Assembly: GCA_044238145.1 (NCBI GenBank) | Contig: JBIIDT010000025.1 | Location: forward strand, 1 to 34,759 | DNA: 34,759 nt | Reading direction: 5' to 3' | Origin: QWPN01 sp044238145 | GTDB lineage: Bacteria; Planctomycetota; Planctomycetia; Pirellulales; UBA1268 | Shown: positions 1 through 8,500 of the stretch, piece by piece | Position numbering within the stretch: the stretch's first letter is position 1 | How the letters are laid out: each line of letters opens with the position of its first letter | Program-made: the position numbers and the translations under genes | Notes under the pieces: model-generated | What the model saw: the letters and a program-made list of their open reading frames with translations, nothing else | What the model was told of the DNA's origin: nothing | Databases searched by the model: none

Positions 1-1
1 C

Positions 2-802
2 TGCGTCTTCGGCTGCCTGCCGCACGCCGCCAGCGCCGAGATCCTCCCGCGGGTGCTCGCCGCCGGTGCGAAGGTGGTCGATTTCAGCGCCGACTACCGG
101 CTCGACGACCCGGCCACCTATCGCGAGTGGTACGGCCACGAGCACCCCGATCCCGCCCGCCTCGGAAACACGGTCTACGGGCTGCCCGAGCTGTTTCGGG
201 AGCGGATCAAGGGGGCCGACCTCGTCGCCAACCCCGGCTGCTACTCGACCTCGGCGATCCTCCCCCTCGCGCCGCTCGTAAAGAGCGGTCTCGTGGCGAC
301 CGACGACATCATCGTCGACTCGAAGAGCGGCGTCAGCGGCGCGGGCCGGCAGCCCAAGCTGATGACCCACTTCCCCGAGTGCAACGAGAGTCTGTCGGCC
401 TACAACGTGGGCCGCCACCGGCACACGCCCGAGATCGAGCAGGTGATCGCCCGCCACGCCGGCACGCGGCCGGCCGTGATCTTCACGCCCCAACTCGCCC
501 CCATGGACCGCGGCATCCTGTCCACGATCTACGTCAAGCCGCGGAAGACCGTCGCCGAGGCGGACGTGCTCGCCCTGCTCCGCGAGGCCTACGCCGGCGA
601 GCGGTTCGTGCGGATCGTGGACCACCTGCCCGGCACCAAGGACACCGTCGACACGAACTACTGCGACATCACGGCGCGGGTCGTCGGCGGCCGCATCCTC
701 CTCATCTCCTGCCTCGACAATCTCGTGAAGGGCGCTGCCGGGGCGGCGGTGCAAAACTTCAACATCCTCTTCGGGCTGCCCGAGCACGCCGGGCTGGCAT
801 GA
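2..802 (+). CDS. argC: N-acetyl-gamma-glutamyl-phosphate reductase, 5' end cut by window edge
   Basis: ArgC reduces N-acetyl-glutamyl-phosphate to the semialdehyde with NADPH, the third step of arginine synthesis. The reading frame is open from the left edge, where it reads FGCLPHAAS, so the Rossmann N-terminus lies outside the window. The catalytic cysteine is visible in NPGCYSTSAI (Cys codon at 239-241). The following SGVSGAGR stretch and the HRHTPEIEQ segment are typical of the family, as is the C-terminal DNLVKGAAGAAVQN. The visible part is about 266 residues of a usual length near 330-350. The stop is 4 nt before argJ, so the two genes are almost certainly cotranscribed. Confidence 0.95.
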   Translation, partial: CVFGCLPHAASAEILPRVLAAGAKVVDFSADYRLDDPATYREWYGHEHPDPARLGNTVYGLPELFRERIKGADLVANPGCYSTSAILPLAPLVKSGLVATDDIIVDSKSGVSGAGRQPKLMTHFPECNESLSAYNVGRHRHTPEIEQVIARHAGTRPAVIFTPQLAPMDRGILSTIYVKPRKTVAEADVLALLREAYAGERFVRIVDHLPGTKDTVDTNYCDITARVVGGRILLISCLDNLVKGAAGAAVQNFNILFGLPEHAGLA

Positions 803-806
803 CCCC

Positions 807-2030
807 ATGACGATCACCGACACGCCCGTCCGTCTGCCGATCCCCGCCCTGCCCCGCGGCTTCCGCGTGGGGGCCGTCCACGCCGGCATCAAGCGAAACG
901 CGACCCGCGAGGACGTGACCCTCGTCATCTCCGACCTGCCGGCCACGGCCGCCGGCGTGTACACCACGAACCTCGTGTTCGCGGCCCCGGTGGCCTACGA
1001 CCGCGGCCTGACGCCGGGCCGCAACATCCGCGGCGTGGCCATCAACTCGGGCAACGCCAACGCCTGCACCGGCGCCCGCGGCCTCGCCGACGCGGAGGCG
1101 ATGGCGGCCGCGGCCGGAAAGCAGGTCGGCGCGGCGGCCGACGAGATGCTCGTCCTCTCCACGGGGATCATCGGCGAGTTCCTGCCGCTGGAGAAGATCA
1201 CCCGCGGCCTCGAGCAGGCCGCCGCGAGCCTCGGCAGCGACGACGAGGCGGTGGTCCGGGCGGCCCGCGGGATGATGACCACCGACACCCGCCCCAAGCT
1301 CGCCGGCTCCACCTTCACGGCCGACGGCACGACGTACACGCTCTTCGGCATGGCGAAGGGTGCGGCGATGATCGGCCCGCGGCTGGCGACGATGCTCGGC
1401 GTGGTGCTCACCGACGCCGCGATCGAGCCGGCCGACGCCGAGCGGCTGCTCCGGGAGGCGGCCGAGATCTCGTTCAATTGCGTGAGCGTCGACGGCCACA
1501 TGAGCACCAACGACACGGTCCTCCTCCTGGCCAACGGCGCCGCAGGCGGCAACACCCTCCACGGCGCGGGCCTCGCGGCCTTCGGGGCGGCGCTTTCCGC
1601 GGCCTGCGAGACGCTGGCCCGCGACATGGCCGACGACGGCGAGGGGGCCACGCACGTGATGCGGATCGAGGTCGCGGGCTGCCCGAGCCGCGACGCGGCC
1701 CGCCAGGTCGCCCGTACGATCGCCGACAGCCCGCTGGTGAAGACGGCCGTGCACGGCGCCGACCCGAACTGGGGCCGGATCGTGTCGGCGGCGGGCTACT
1801 CGGGCGTGCCGTTCGATCCGGCCCGGGCACGACTGCGGCTCAACGGCACGCTGCTCTTCGAGGCCGGCGCGCCGGTGCCCTTCGACGCCGACGCCGTCTC
1901 GACCTCGATCAAGGCCGCCCGCGAGACGCTCATCGAACTCGACCTCGGCTCGGGCCCGGGATCGATCCGTTTCTACTCGAGCGACCTGACGGCCGAGTAC
2001 GTGCACCTCAACGCCGACTACCATACGTGA
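807..2030 (+). CDS. argJ: Bifunctional glutamate N-acetyltransferase / amino-acid acetyltransferase
   Basis: ArgJ moves the acetyl group from N-acetylornithine to glutamate (cyclic arginine pathway); many family members also use acetyl-CoA. The 407-residue length is normal. Landmarks are the NSGNANACTG motif at residues 80-89, the KGAAMIGP segment, and the autoprocessing site ATMLG. There Thr195 should become the N-terminal nucleophile of the beta chain after self-cleavage. The C-terminus ends in the usual SSDLTAEYVHLNADY form. The start ATG lies 4 nt after the argC stop. A strong GC hairpin follows the stop. I cannot tell from sequence alone whether it is mono- or bifunctional. Confidence 0.96.
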   Translation: MTITDTPVRLPIPALPRGFRVGAVHAGIKRNATREDVTLVISDLPATAAGVYTTNLVFAAPVAYDRGLTPGRNIRGVAINSGNANACTGARGLADAEAMAAAAGKQVGAAADEMLVLSTGIIGEFLPLEKITRGLEQAAASLGSDDEAVVRAARGMMTTDTRPKLAGSTFTADGTTYTLFGMAKGAAMIGPRLATMLGVVLTDAAIEPADAERLLREAAEISFNCVSVDGHMSTNDTVLLLANGAAGGNTLHGAGLAAFGAALSAACETLARDMADDGEGATHVMRIEVAGCPSRDAARQVARTIADSPLVKTAVHGADPNWGRIVSAAGYSGVPFDPARARLRLNGTLLFEAGAPVPFDADAVSTSIKAARETLIELDLGSGPGSIRFYSSDLTAEYVHLNADYHT

Positions 2031-2036
2031 GTTCAC

Positions 2037-2067
2037 GCCCGCCGGGCCATCCATGGCCCCGGCGGGC
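2037..2067 (+). terminator. Terminator-like hairpin after argJ
   Basis: Arms 2037-2050 and 2053-2067 are complementary over about 14 bp with one bulged base and a two-base loop, beginning 6 nt after the argJ stop. Only two T residues follow, so this is not a classical intrinsic terminator. It may work as a Rho-assisted end or an mRNA-stabilising hairpin. Confidence 0.4.
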
Positions 2068-2254
2068 TTGGGCCGGCGCGGGCACAGCTGAAGTGTGCCC
2101 AGCCGGCCGGGCGGTCGCACCTCCGGGCGACCGTGGCCGCCGCGGAGCGGCGGCGCGTGGCGGCCCGACGAGGCGTCGAGCCGATCCGCGCCCAGGAGGC
2201 ATGCGAGCGGCGCGGCCTGCGGCCGCTGCTCGCCACCTGCGACGGTACCCGGGA

Positions 2255-2386
2255 GGGGTTGCCCGCGCCCCGGGAGCCGGGCTGTGGGAGCAAGCGGAGC
2301 CAGGATGGCGGAGCGCAGCGCACACGCAGTGAGCGGAGGGCTGGAGGCCCGCAGCGAACGTCCGGCGATGGGGCACGGGCAACCCC
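2255..2386. repeat. Inverted-repeat-bounded element (132 nt)
   Basis: The left arm 2255-2271 and right arm 2370-2386 are reverse complements with one mismatch (16 of 17). They enclose 98 GC-rich bases. A partial further copy of the arm sequence (GCAACCCCGAACCCGGG) begins at 2419. It could be a MITE-like repeat, a REP-type element or a structured RNA. Copy number elsewhere in the genome is unknown. Confidence 0.35.
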
Positions 2387-2469
2387 GACCCACGCGGACG
2401 TGCGGCGAAACGACACGTGCAACCCCGAACCCGGGCCAGCGGGCCGGGAAATGCGTAGAATGCCCCGCC

Positions 2470-2498
2470 TTGACGCGGCGCCGGCAAAAGGGTTTGCT
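2470..2498 (+). promoter_or_regulatory. Candidate sigma70-type promoter for the 2536-5374 gene group
   Basis: A TTGACG hexamer at 2470-2475 is followed after 17 bases by TTTGCT at 2493-2498. This lies 37 bases before the ATG at 2536. The -35 match is good and the -10 match is weak. Confidence 0.25.
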
Positions 2499-2535
2499 CT
2501 GGGCCGCCGGTCAGCCTCCCGAGAGCCTTCGCCAG

Positions 2536-2883
2536 ATGATCCTGTCCCCCTCCCCCTTCGCCGACTGCCTGCCACCAGTGCCGGGCCTGCTCCCGACCGT
2601 TCCGGCCTGGGCGCCGCCGCCGCAGGTCGCGCCTGGCGGGGGCCGGCGGAGCGGCGCGGAGGCGGCCGTCGAACCTGACGACGAAGAGGACGAACTCGGC
2701 GAGGAGGACGACCTGCCCTCCGCGCAGCCGCTCGCCGACGAGGAGTCGAGCTTCGACGACTTCGACGACGAGTTCGACGACGACTTCGAGGAAGAGGAAA
2801 ACGACCCCGATTGGGATCATCCCGACGACGGTGACGAGGAGCCGCCCCCCGGCAAGGGCGGCGCGGGCGGAAAGAAAAAGTAG
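2536..2883 (+). CDS. Small acidic hypothetical protein
   Basis: A 115-residue protein with no recognised domain. The first 40 residues are hydrophobic and proline-rich. The middle (about residues 50-98) is almost continuous Asp/Glu, with repeated FDD/FDDE units. The last dozen residues are Gly/Lys-rich (GKGGAGGKKK). I chose the ATG at 2536 because the reading frame upstream looks non-coding. It sits 19 nt before the TPR gene, which suggests joint expression. The acidic tract might bind a basic partner or metal, but this is only composition. Function is unknown. Confidence 0.6.
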   Translation: MILSPSPFADCLPPVPGLLPTVPAWAPPPQVAPGGGRRSGAEAAVEPDDEEDELGEEDDLPSAQPLADEESSFDDFDDEFDDDFEEEENDPDWDHPDDGDEEPPPGKGGAGGKKK

Positions 2884-2902
2884 CCCTCCGCGAGACCGAG
2901 CC

Positions 2903-3385
2903 ATGCCAGGCCGCGAGCCCCCGCGCCCCACGCCGGACGAGCCCAACCCGGGCGGTGGGGGCGGAGCAGCCTCGGGCAAGGCCGGCCGGGGCAAGCAGGC
3001 CCGCAGCCGCCGCAAGCCGTCCGACTGGTTCGGCTCGCTCAACCAGCTCGACTTCGACGTCGACTTCTTCGAGCGGCTCCTGGCCCGCAAGCCCGACGCC
3101 GTCGAGGTGCTGCGGATCCTGGCCGAACTGGTCTCCCGCAAGGGCCTCGTGCACCGGGCGGTGGAACTCGACCGTCGACTGGTGGACCTCCTGCCCAACG
3201 ACTTCCTGGCCCGCTACAATCTCGCCTGCTCGCTGGCCAGGGCGGGACGATCCGACGAGGCGATCGATTCGCTCTCGCGGGCCATCCTGCTGGGATACGA
3301 CGACCTCGCCCACATGGAGGCCGACCCGGATCTCGAGTCGCTGCGGAATCACCCCGATTTCCAGGCTCTGCTCGGCGGCGAGTGA
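2903..3385 (+). CDS. TPR-repeat protein
   Basis: A 160-residue cytoplasmic protein. Residues 1-38 are Pro/Gly/Lys/Arg-rich and look disordered. From about residue 60 there are helix pairs with the spacing of tetratricopeptide repeats; LPNDFLARYNLACSLARAG followed by SDEAIDSLSRAI is the clearest unit. The C-terminal DPDLESLRNHPDFQALL is a common ending of TPR proteins ('next residue block' containing a predicted load/size value). TPRs mediate protein-protein contact; the partner is unknown. The acidic protein immediately upstream is a candidate by position. Confidence 0.8.
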   Translation: MPGREPPRPTPDEPNPGGGGGAASGKAGRGKQARSRRKPSDWFGSLNQLDFDVDFFERLLARKPDAVEVLRILAELVSRKGLVHRAVELDRRLVDLLPNDFLARYNLACSLARAGRSDEAIDSLSRAILLGYDDLAHMEADPDLESLRNHPDFQALLGGE

Positions 3386-3419
3386 CGCCCCGGCGTCGAC
3401 TCCAGCCCGGAGAGCAGGC

Positions 3420-4253
3420 ATGCTCGACCAGTACGACAAGGTCACGGAGGCGGCGGCCGCCATCGCCGCACGCTGGGCCGCGCGGCCCGCGGTGGGCATC
3501 ATCCTCGGCAGCGGCCTGGGGGGCGTGACGGGGGCGATCACCGACAAGGTGACGATCCCCTACGACGCGATCCCCCACTTCGCGAAGTCGACGGCCCACG
3601 GCCACGCCGGCCAGCTCGTCTGCGGGCTGCTCGAGGGCGTGCCGGTGATGGTGATGGAGGGGCGGCAGCACGCCTACGAGGGCTATCCGCTCGCCCAGAT
3701 CACCTTCCCCGTCCGCGTGCTCAAGCGGCTCGGGGCCGGGCTGCTCGTGGTCACCAACGCCTGCGGCGGCCTGAATCCCCAGTTCCGCACCGGCGACCTG
3801 ATGGTCATCGACGACCATATCAACCTCATGAACGACAACCCGCTCATCGGCATCAACGACGAGCGGCTCGGGCCCCGGTTCCCCGACATGTCGGCCCCCT
3901 ACACGCCGGCTTTGATCGACGCCGCCCTGGAGGTCGCCCGCCGCGAAAACTTCGCCTGCCACCGCGGCGTCTACGTCGCCGTCACCGGGCCGAACCTGGA
4001 GACGCGGGCCGAATACCGCTTCCTCCGCGGGATCGGCGCCGACGTCGTCGGCATGTCCACGGTGCCGGAGGTGATCGTGGCGGTTCACTCCGGCCTCGAG
4101 GTGCTCGGCATCTCGGTGATCACCGACATGTGCCTCCCCGACCACCTGGAAGTGGCCACGGTCGAGAAGATCCTCGCCGTCGCCCGCGGGGCCGAGCCGA
4201 AGCTGCGGGCCCTGATCACCTCCGCCGTGCGATCCCGCCGCGGCACCACCTGA
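3420..4253 (+). CDS. Purine nucleoside phosphorylase (class I, trimeric type)
   Basis: Catalyses phosphorolysis of purine nucleosides to base and ribose-1-phosphate in salvage. The 277 residues carry the family landmarks: IILGSGLG near residues 27-34, the phosphate-binding EGRQHAYEGYPL (His84), VVTNACGGLN, TGPNLETRAE (Glu194) and GMSTVPEV (Met212). In the purine-binding loop ISVITDMC, the residue aligned with Asn243 of human PNP is Asp236. This is a known determinant of 6-oxo versus 6-amino purine preference, so substrate range should not be assumed to be inosine/guanosine only. GGAGAG precedes the ATG. The TPR gene ends 34 nt upstream and a MocA gene starts 38 nt downstream. Confidence 0.93.
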   Translation: MLDQYDKVTEAAAAIAARWAARPAVGIILGSGLGGVTGAITDKVTIPYDAIPHFAKSTAHGHAGQLVCGLLEGVPVMVMEGRQHAYEGYPLAQITFPVRVLKRLGAGLLVVTNACGGLNPQFRTGDLMVIDDHINLMNDNPLIGINDERLGPRFPDMSAPYTPALIDAALEVARRENFACHRGVYVAVTGPNLETRAEYRFLRGIGADVVGMSTVPEVIVAVHSGLEVLGISVITDMCLPDHLEVATVEKILAVARGAEPKLRALITSAVRSRRGTT

Positions 4254-4291
4254 CCCGGCGCAGCCCGGCGCCATCCAACGGAGCATCACGC

Positions 4292-5374
4292 ATGGCAGTC
4301 AAACCGATCCGCATCCTCGTCGTCGGCTGCGGCCACATGGGCACGTCGCACTCCAAGGCCTACCACGCCATGCCGGGCTTCGAGATCGTGGGCGTCGTCG
4401 CCCGCGGGGAGAAGTCGCGCGGCGAACTGCTCGCAGCCCTCGGCGCCGACTATCCCCAGTTCTCCGACTTCGCGACCGCGCTCGCCGCCACGAAGCCCGA
4501 CGCCGTCTCCATCAACACCTACCCCGACACCCACGCCGCCTACGCGACCCAGGCCTTCGCGGCCGGCTGCCACGTGTTCCTCGAGAAGCCCGTCGCCCCG
4601 ACCGTGGCCGAAGCCGAGGCGGTGGTGGCGGCGGCCCGGAAGGCGAACCGCAAGCTCGTCGTCGGCTACGTGCTCCGCGTCCACCCCACGTGGGCGAAGT
4701 TCGTCGACGTCGCCCGCACGCTCGGCAAGCCGCTGGTCATGCGGATGAACCTCAACCAGCAGTCGTCCGGCGACCAGTGGCGGACGCACAAGCAGCTGAT
4801 GAACTCGATGTCGCCGATCGTCGACTGCGGCGTGCACTACGTGGACGTCATGTGCCTGATGACCCGGTCGCGGCCGGTCCGCGTCAGCGCCATCGGCGCC
4901 CGGCTCACCGAGGAACTCGTGCCCGGGATGTACAACTACGGCCAGCTCCAGGTGACGTTCGCCGACGGCTCGGTCGGCTGGTACGAAGCGGGCTGGGGCC
5001 CGATGATGAGCGACGTGGCCTACTTCGTGAAGGACGTGATCGGGCCGCAGGGCTGCGTGAGCATCGCCGGCGTCAAGGAGGGAGACGTGGCCAGCGACGA
5101 CGTGGAGGGCCACTCGCGGGCCGGCCGCCTCCGGCTGCACCACGGGGCGCTCAAGGCCGACGGCACGTTCGCCAAGGCCGACGAGCTCATCGACTGCAGC
5201 GACGAGCCCGACCACGACGGCCTGTGCCGGCTGGAGCAGGAGTTGTTCCTCGACGCGATCGTGAACGACCGCGACCTGTCCGACCACATGGCCGATGCAG
5301 TGAACAGCCTGCGGATCGTGCTCGCGGCCGACGAGTCCTTCCGCACCGGCCGCACGATCGAACTGCCGGGCTGA
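4292..5374 (+). CDS. Gfo/Idh/MocA family NAD(P)-dependent oxidoreductase
   Basis: A 360-residue soluble dehydrogenase. The N-terminal Rossmann fold begins KPIRILVVGCGHMG (nucleotide loop at residues 12-17). The family EKP motif is at 98-100 (FLEKPVAP). The catalytic region of the C-terminal alpha/beta domain reads SPIVDCGVHYVDVM, with Asp178 and His182. Members oxidise or epimerise sugars, inositols and related polyols; the substrate cannot be read from sequence. There is no twin-arginine signal, so the enzyme is probably cytoplasmic. It ends the plus-strand run and converges on the minus-strand hydrolase-like gene 27 nt away. Confidence 0.9.
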   Translation: MAVKPIRILVVGCGHMGTSHSKAYHAMPGFEIVGVVARGEKSRGELLAALGADYPQFSDFATALAATKPDAVSINTYPDTHAAYATQAFAAGCHVFLEKPVAPTVAEAEAVVAAARKANRKLVVGYVLRVHPTWAKFVDVARTLGKPLVMRMNLNQQSSGDQWRTHKQLMNSMSPIVDCGVHYVDVMCLMTRSRPVRVSAIGARLTEELVPGMYNYGQLQVTFADGSVGWYEAGWGPMMSDVAYFVKDVIGPQGCVSIAGVKEGDVASDDVEGHSRAGRLRLHHGALKADGTFAKADELIDCSDEPDHDGLCRLEQELFLDAIVNDRDLSDHMADAVNSLRIVLAADESFRTGRTIELPG

Positions 5375-5401
5375 TCGCGGCCGGTCACGACGCCGCCGGC
5401 A

Positions 5402-8400
5402 TCAGCGGATCATGATCACGTCGACGCGGTCGATGGGCGGCGAGCGGATCTCGATGCGATCGCCCTGACGCTTCCATGCGAGCGGGCCGCGGAGGCTGCT
5501 CGTCACGTCAAGGACGTCGCGGTCGGTCGCCACCGACACGACCCGCTCCCCCTCCGGCACCGAGCCGAACGCCGAAAGCAGCACCGCGATCCCCGAATCG
5601 TGCTCGAAGAGGGTGGTCTCGATGGACGGGTGATCGACGTCGGCCCGCGGCCGGCCGAGCCGTGACAGCACCGGCGCCGCGAGCCATTCCCGCGCCGGCC
5701 CCCGCGTGCCCCCCGAGTCGCGAAGCGTGTAGCCCGGATGGAACCCGAGCAAAAGCGTGCGGCCCTTGCCGAGGACCTGCTCCACCGCGGCCGCGCCGCC
5801 CCCCTCGTACGTCGCCACAGCCCGGCCGGCGCCGACCGGCTCGAGCAGGTGCAGGACGCCCCTGGGCGCGACCTCGACCGGCTCCGGCCAGAGCTGACCG
5901 TCCTCGAAGCGGGCGGTCTTTCGCGCGGCCGCCTCGGCCGCACGCAGCGGCCGCTGCCGCGCCCCGAAGAGCGCCTCCGTGGCCGGCAGCGGATCGCCCG
6001 AAACGTCGAGCCGTGCAGTGCCGCCGCTGCCCACGAGCAGCCCGCCCCGCTCGACCCAGTCGCGGATCGCCGCAATGTGCCGCCCCTCGAGATTGAAGCC
6101 GCCGAGCAGGAGCACGTCGTAGGGCTTCAGGTGCTCCGCATCGAGATCCTCCTCGAGGATCACGTCGGCCGGCACGTGGGCCGCCGCGAGGCCGAGGAAG
6201 GTCCACATCCAGTCGACGTTGAGCCGGCCGGCTCCCTGCTGGCAGATCTCGTGGCTGCGGTTGTAGAGGATCGCCACGCGGCGGGGCTCGCGGCGGCCCT
6301 GGGCGAGGATCGTGTCGGCCGGCCCGAGCGCGTGGGCGGCCTGCATGACGGCGAAGTATTGGTCCTGGTCCTCGCTCCAGGCGTTGCTCCCCTCGGCGAG
6401 GCCGTCGATCGGGCCCCAGGCGTAGAGCTCGAGCCAGGTGAGGCCGCGGCCCACGCACGAGAAGATCTTCTGGCCGGCCCCGCCGCAGTTGACGCCCACG
6501 TAGAAGCCCGCGGGCTGGCCGTGCCGCCGCACGGAGCACTCCACGAGCGCCGCGTAGAAGCTCACGATCTGGAACGCCGTGCCGAGGCTCCAGCCCCCCT
6601 CGTAGGCCCAGTCCTCGCCCCAGCCGAGGCTCTGGGCCCGGTTGCGACAGAGCACGAACCAGTCGATCTCGTTCATGTCGCTGCCGGTGAGGAACAGCGG
6701 GTGTGGCGAATAGTTGTTGTAGATCAGGGCATCGGGAAACCGGGCCTGGAGCGTTGCCGTCTTGTCGCGGTAGTGGTCGGCGGTGACGAGGTGGCTGAAC
6801 CGCGACGAGTGGTAGTAGAGCCGCCGCTCGAACCGGCCGGCGTTCTCGGGCAGCGTGCCCAGGCAGGGCAGTTCCTCGAGGTCGGCGACGCCCAGGAACG
6901 ACACCGGATCGCCCCCCTCGGCCTCCATCCGCTCCCGGAGGTAGGCGTGGAATTTTTTCAGGCTCGCCGGGTCTTCGTTGATCGTCGCGGCGGGCGTGTG
7001 CGTGTGGATCTCGTCGCCGATCTTGATCTTCTTGACGCGGAGCCGCTCCGCGGGCGACATCCCGCCGCCGACCTGCCGCAGGTCGCGGGCCATGCCGACG
7101 TTGTAGAGAACATCTCCCTCGAGGAGCCGGTGCTTCTCGACCACGGCTTCGGGGGCGGCTGGAATCCAGTTGGCCCCCACGGTCGCGAGCATGTCGGAGG
7201 CCCGCTCGCGATGGGCGGCGGGAACGTTGCAGTTCGCGTAGAGACGGATCGCGCGGGTCGTCGGATGATCGGCGGGCAGGCCGAGCCGCTGCCGAGCCTC
7301 GTCGGTCCAGGCGTAGTACCGCTCGATGATCGCCTCCTGCGACATCGCCGGGGCGAAGTGATCCCGGCTCCACACGCCCCAGGTCGGCTGCGGGCCGGCG
7401 GCATCGTCGCGGGAGCTGCCGTTCGGGTAGCGGAACAGCGCCCCGTCGGATCCGATCGCCGTCGTCAGCGAGAACATCCCGGCCGCCTCGTGGGGCGTCC
7501 AGGCGAACTGGGCTTCGAGCCGTCCCCTGGTGACGCCGGCGGCCCCCACCCGCCAGGTGGACCACGGCCCGGGCCCCGGCACGACGGCCTCGGTGACGTC
7601 GATGAACGGCGACCACTGGCCTGCGGGGACGGACTTCGCGCCGCCGCCATCCCAGCCCCAGAGGTCGTCGCCGTTCGGGCCGAGGCGCCTCCAGTGGTAG
7701 ACGAGGCTGGCATGGATGTCGGCCGGGCGGCCGGCGGGCTGTTGGTCGAGGATCCGATAGCGGACGAAGAGCCGTCCCAGGGTGGCGTCGGCCGCGTTCG
7801 ACGCGAGGCTCGGGCGGAAGCTGCGGCTCCGCGACAGGAACAGTGCCGACACCCGCGCATCCCCGCCAGGCACCGCCAGCGCGATCTCGTACTCGCCCGC
7901 GTCGAGCTTCACGTCCCAGTGCTCCCAGAGCACGGTCTCCGCCGCCGGAAACGCGACGCGTTGGGCCTCGGTCTCGAACCGGATCGGCAGCCGCTTCTCC
8001 TCCTGGCCGGCGGGCTCCGACGCCCGCAGCGCGAAGTCGCCGAACACGTGGGTGGCAGCGACGGCTTTCGCACCGCCCGTCAGGGTCATCGTCACCGGCC
8101 GCCGCCTGTCGCGAAGCACGGCCTGCCTGAGGCAGATCCGGTAGTCGCCCGCCACCGGCACCGCCACGCGGGTCGCGATCGGCTCCGGACCGAGCGGAAC
8201 GGCCGCTTCTCCCTCGGCCCGCCACCGCCAGGCCGTGTCGGCTGCTTGATTTTTAGCCGGACGCAGCGGCTTCACGAGCGGCCAGCCCGCCACGAACGAC
8301 AGGTGACTGTCCTTCAGGCCGGCACGGTCGTCCGCCGTCTTGTCACCGAACGCCTCATCGAGCTCGGCGTCGAGTACCGCATCCACGTCCGGTGCATCGA

Positions 8401-8500
8401 ACTCGTCACCGGTGACGACACCGGTGGCGCCCGCCGTCGCGACGAGCGCCACGCCGATCCGCACCACCCCGACGCACGCCGCTCCACGGCCACGGATCAT
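5402..8500 (-). CDS. Exported glycoside-hydrolase-like protein (GH42-like layout), paralogue A
   Basis: A 1032-residue secreted protein. Residues 1-31 form a signal peptide. Beta-rich carbohydrate-binding-like domains follow to about residue 380, then a TIM-barrel-like region. A Rossmann-like domain resembling the trimerisation domain of beta-galactosidases comes next (DVLLLGGFNLEGRHIAAIRD), then a small beta domain. Motifs shared with the gene at 10385-13384 are GDEI (residues 495-498), NYSPHP (596-601) and WGEDW (Glu629). Glu497 and Glu629 are candidate acid and nucleophile. The ATG at 8500 is supported because it overlaps the upstream stop by four bases (ATGA). Substrate and activity are unproven. 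Confidence 0.75.
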   Translation of the reverse strand: MIRGRGAACVGVVRIGVALVATAGATGVVTGDEFDAPDVDAVLDAELDEAFGDKTADDRAGLKDSHLSFVAGWPLVKPLRPAKNQAADTAWRWRAEGEAAVPLGPEPIATRVAVPVAGDYRICLRQAVLRDRRRPVTMTLTGGAKAVAATHVFGDFALRASEPAGQEEKRLPIRFETEAQRVAFPAAETVLWEHWDVKLDAGEYEIALAVPGGDARVSALFLSRSRSFRPSLASNAADATLGRLFVRYRILDQQPAGRPADIHASLVYHWRRLGPNGDDLWGWDGGGAKSVPAGQWSPFIDVTEAVVPGPGPWSTWRVGAAGVTRGRLEAQFAWTPHEAAGMFSLTTAIGSDGALFRYPNGSSRDDAAGPQPTWGVWSRDHFAPAMSQEAIIERYYAWTDEARQRLGLPADHPTTRAIRLYANCNVPAAHRERASDMLATVGANWIPAAPEAVVEKHRLLEGDVLYNVGMARDLRQVGGGMSPAERLRVKKIKIGDEIHTHTPAATINEDPASLKKFHAYLRERMEAEGGDPVSFLGVADLEELPCLGTLPENAGRFERRLYYHSSRFSHLVTADHYRDKTATLQARFPDALIYNNYSPHPLFLTGSDMNEIDWFVLCRNRAQSLGWGEDWAYEGGWSLGTAFQIVSFYAALVECSVRRHGQPAGFYVGVNCGGAGQKIFSCVGRGLTWLELYAWGPIDGLAEGSNAWSEDQDQYFAVMQAAHALGPADTILAQGRREPRRVAILYNRSHEICQQGAGRLNVDWMWTFLGLAAAHVPADVILEEDLDAEHLKPYDVLLLGGFNLEGRHIAAIRDWVERGGLLVGSGGTARLDVSGDPLPATEALFGARQRPLRAAEAAARKTARFEDGQLWPEPVEVAPRGVLHLLEPVGAGRAVATYEGGGAAAVEQVLGKGRTLLLGFHPGYTLRDSGGTRGPAREWLAAPVLSRLGRPRADVDHPSIETTLFEHDSGIAVLLSAFGSVPEGERVVSVATDRDVLDVTSSLRGPLAWKRQGDRIEIRSPPIDRVDVIMIR

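Larger units (their letters stand above)
2031..2535. other. 505-base region without a convincing gene, rich in inverted repeats
   Basis: No frame here has a credible start and protein-like composition. The region holds the hairpin after argJ and a second small hairpin (7-bp arms 2112-2118 and 2127-2133). It also holds a pair of 17-base inverted arms at 2255-2271 and 2370-2386 with one mismatch. A candidate promoter sits near its right end. The layout suits a terminator followed by a structured intergenic repeat or small RNA, but nothing identifies it further. Confidence 0.5.

Noticed and set aside
2031..2535. Frames of 181 and 262 codons extending the acidic protein or overlapping it upstream
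   Set aside because: The upstream parts read through hairpins and inverted arms with Arg/Pro-rich shadow composition. Only the part from ATG 2536 has a distinctive acidic protein composition.
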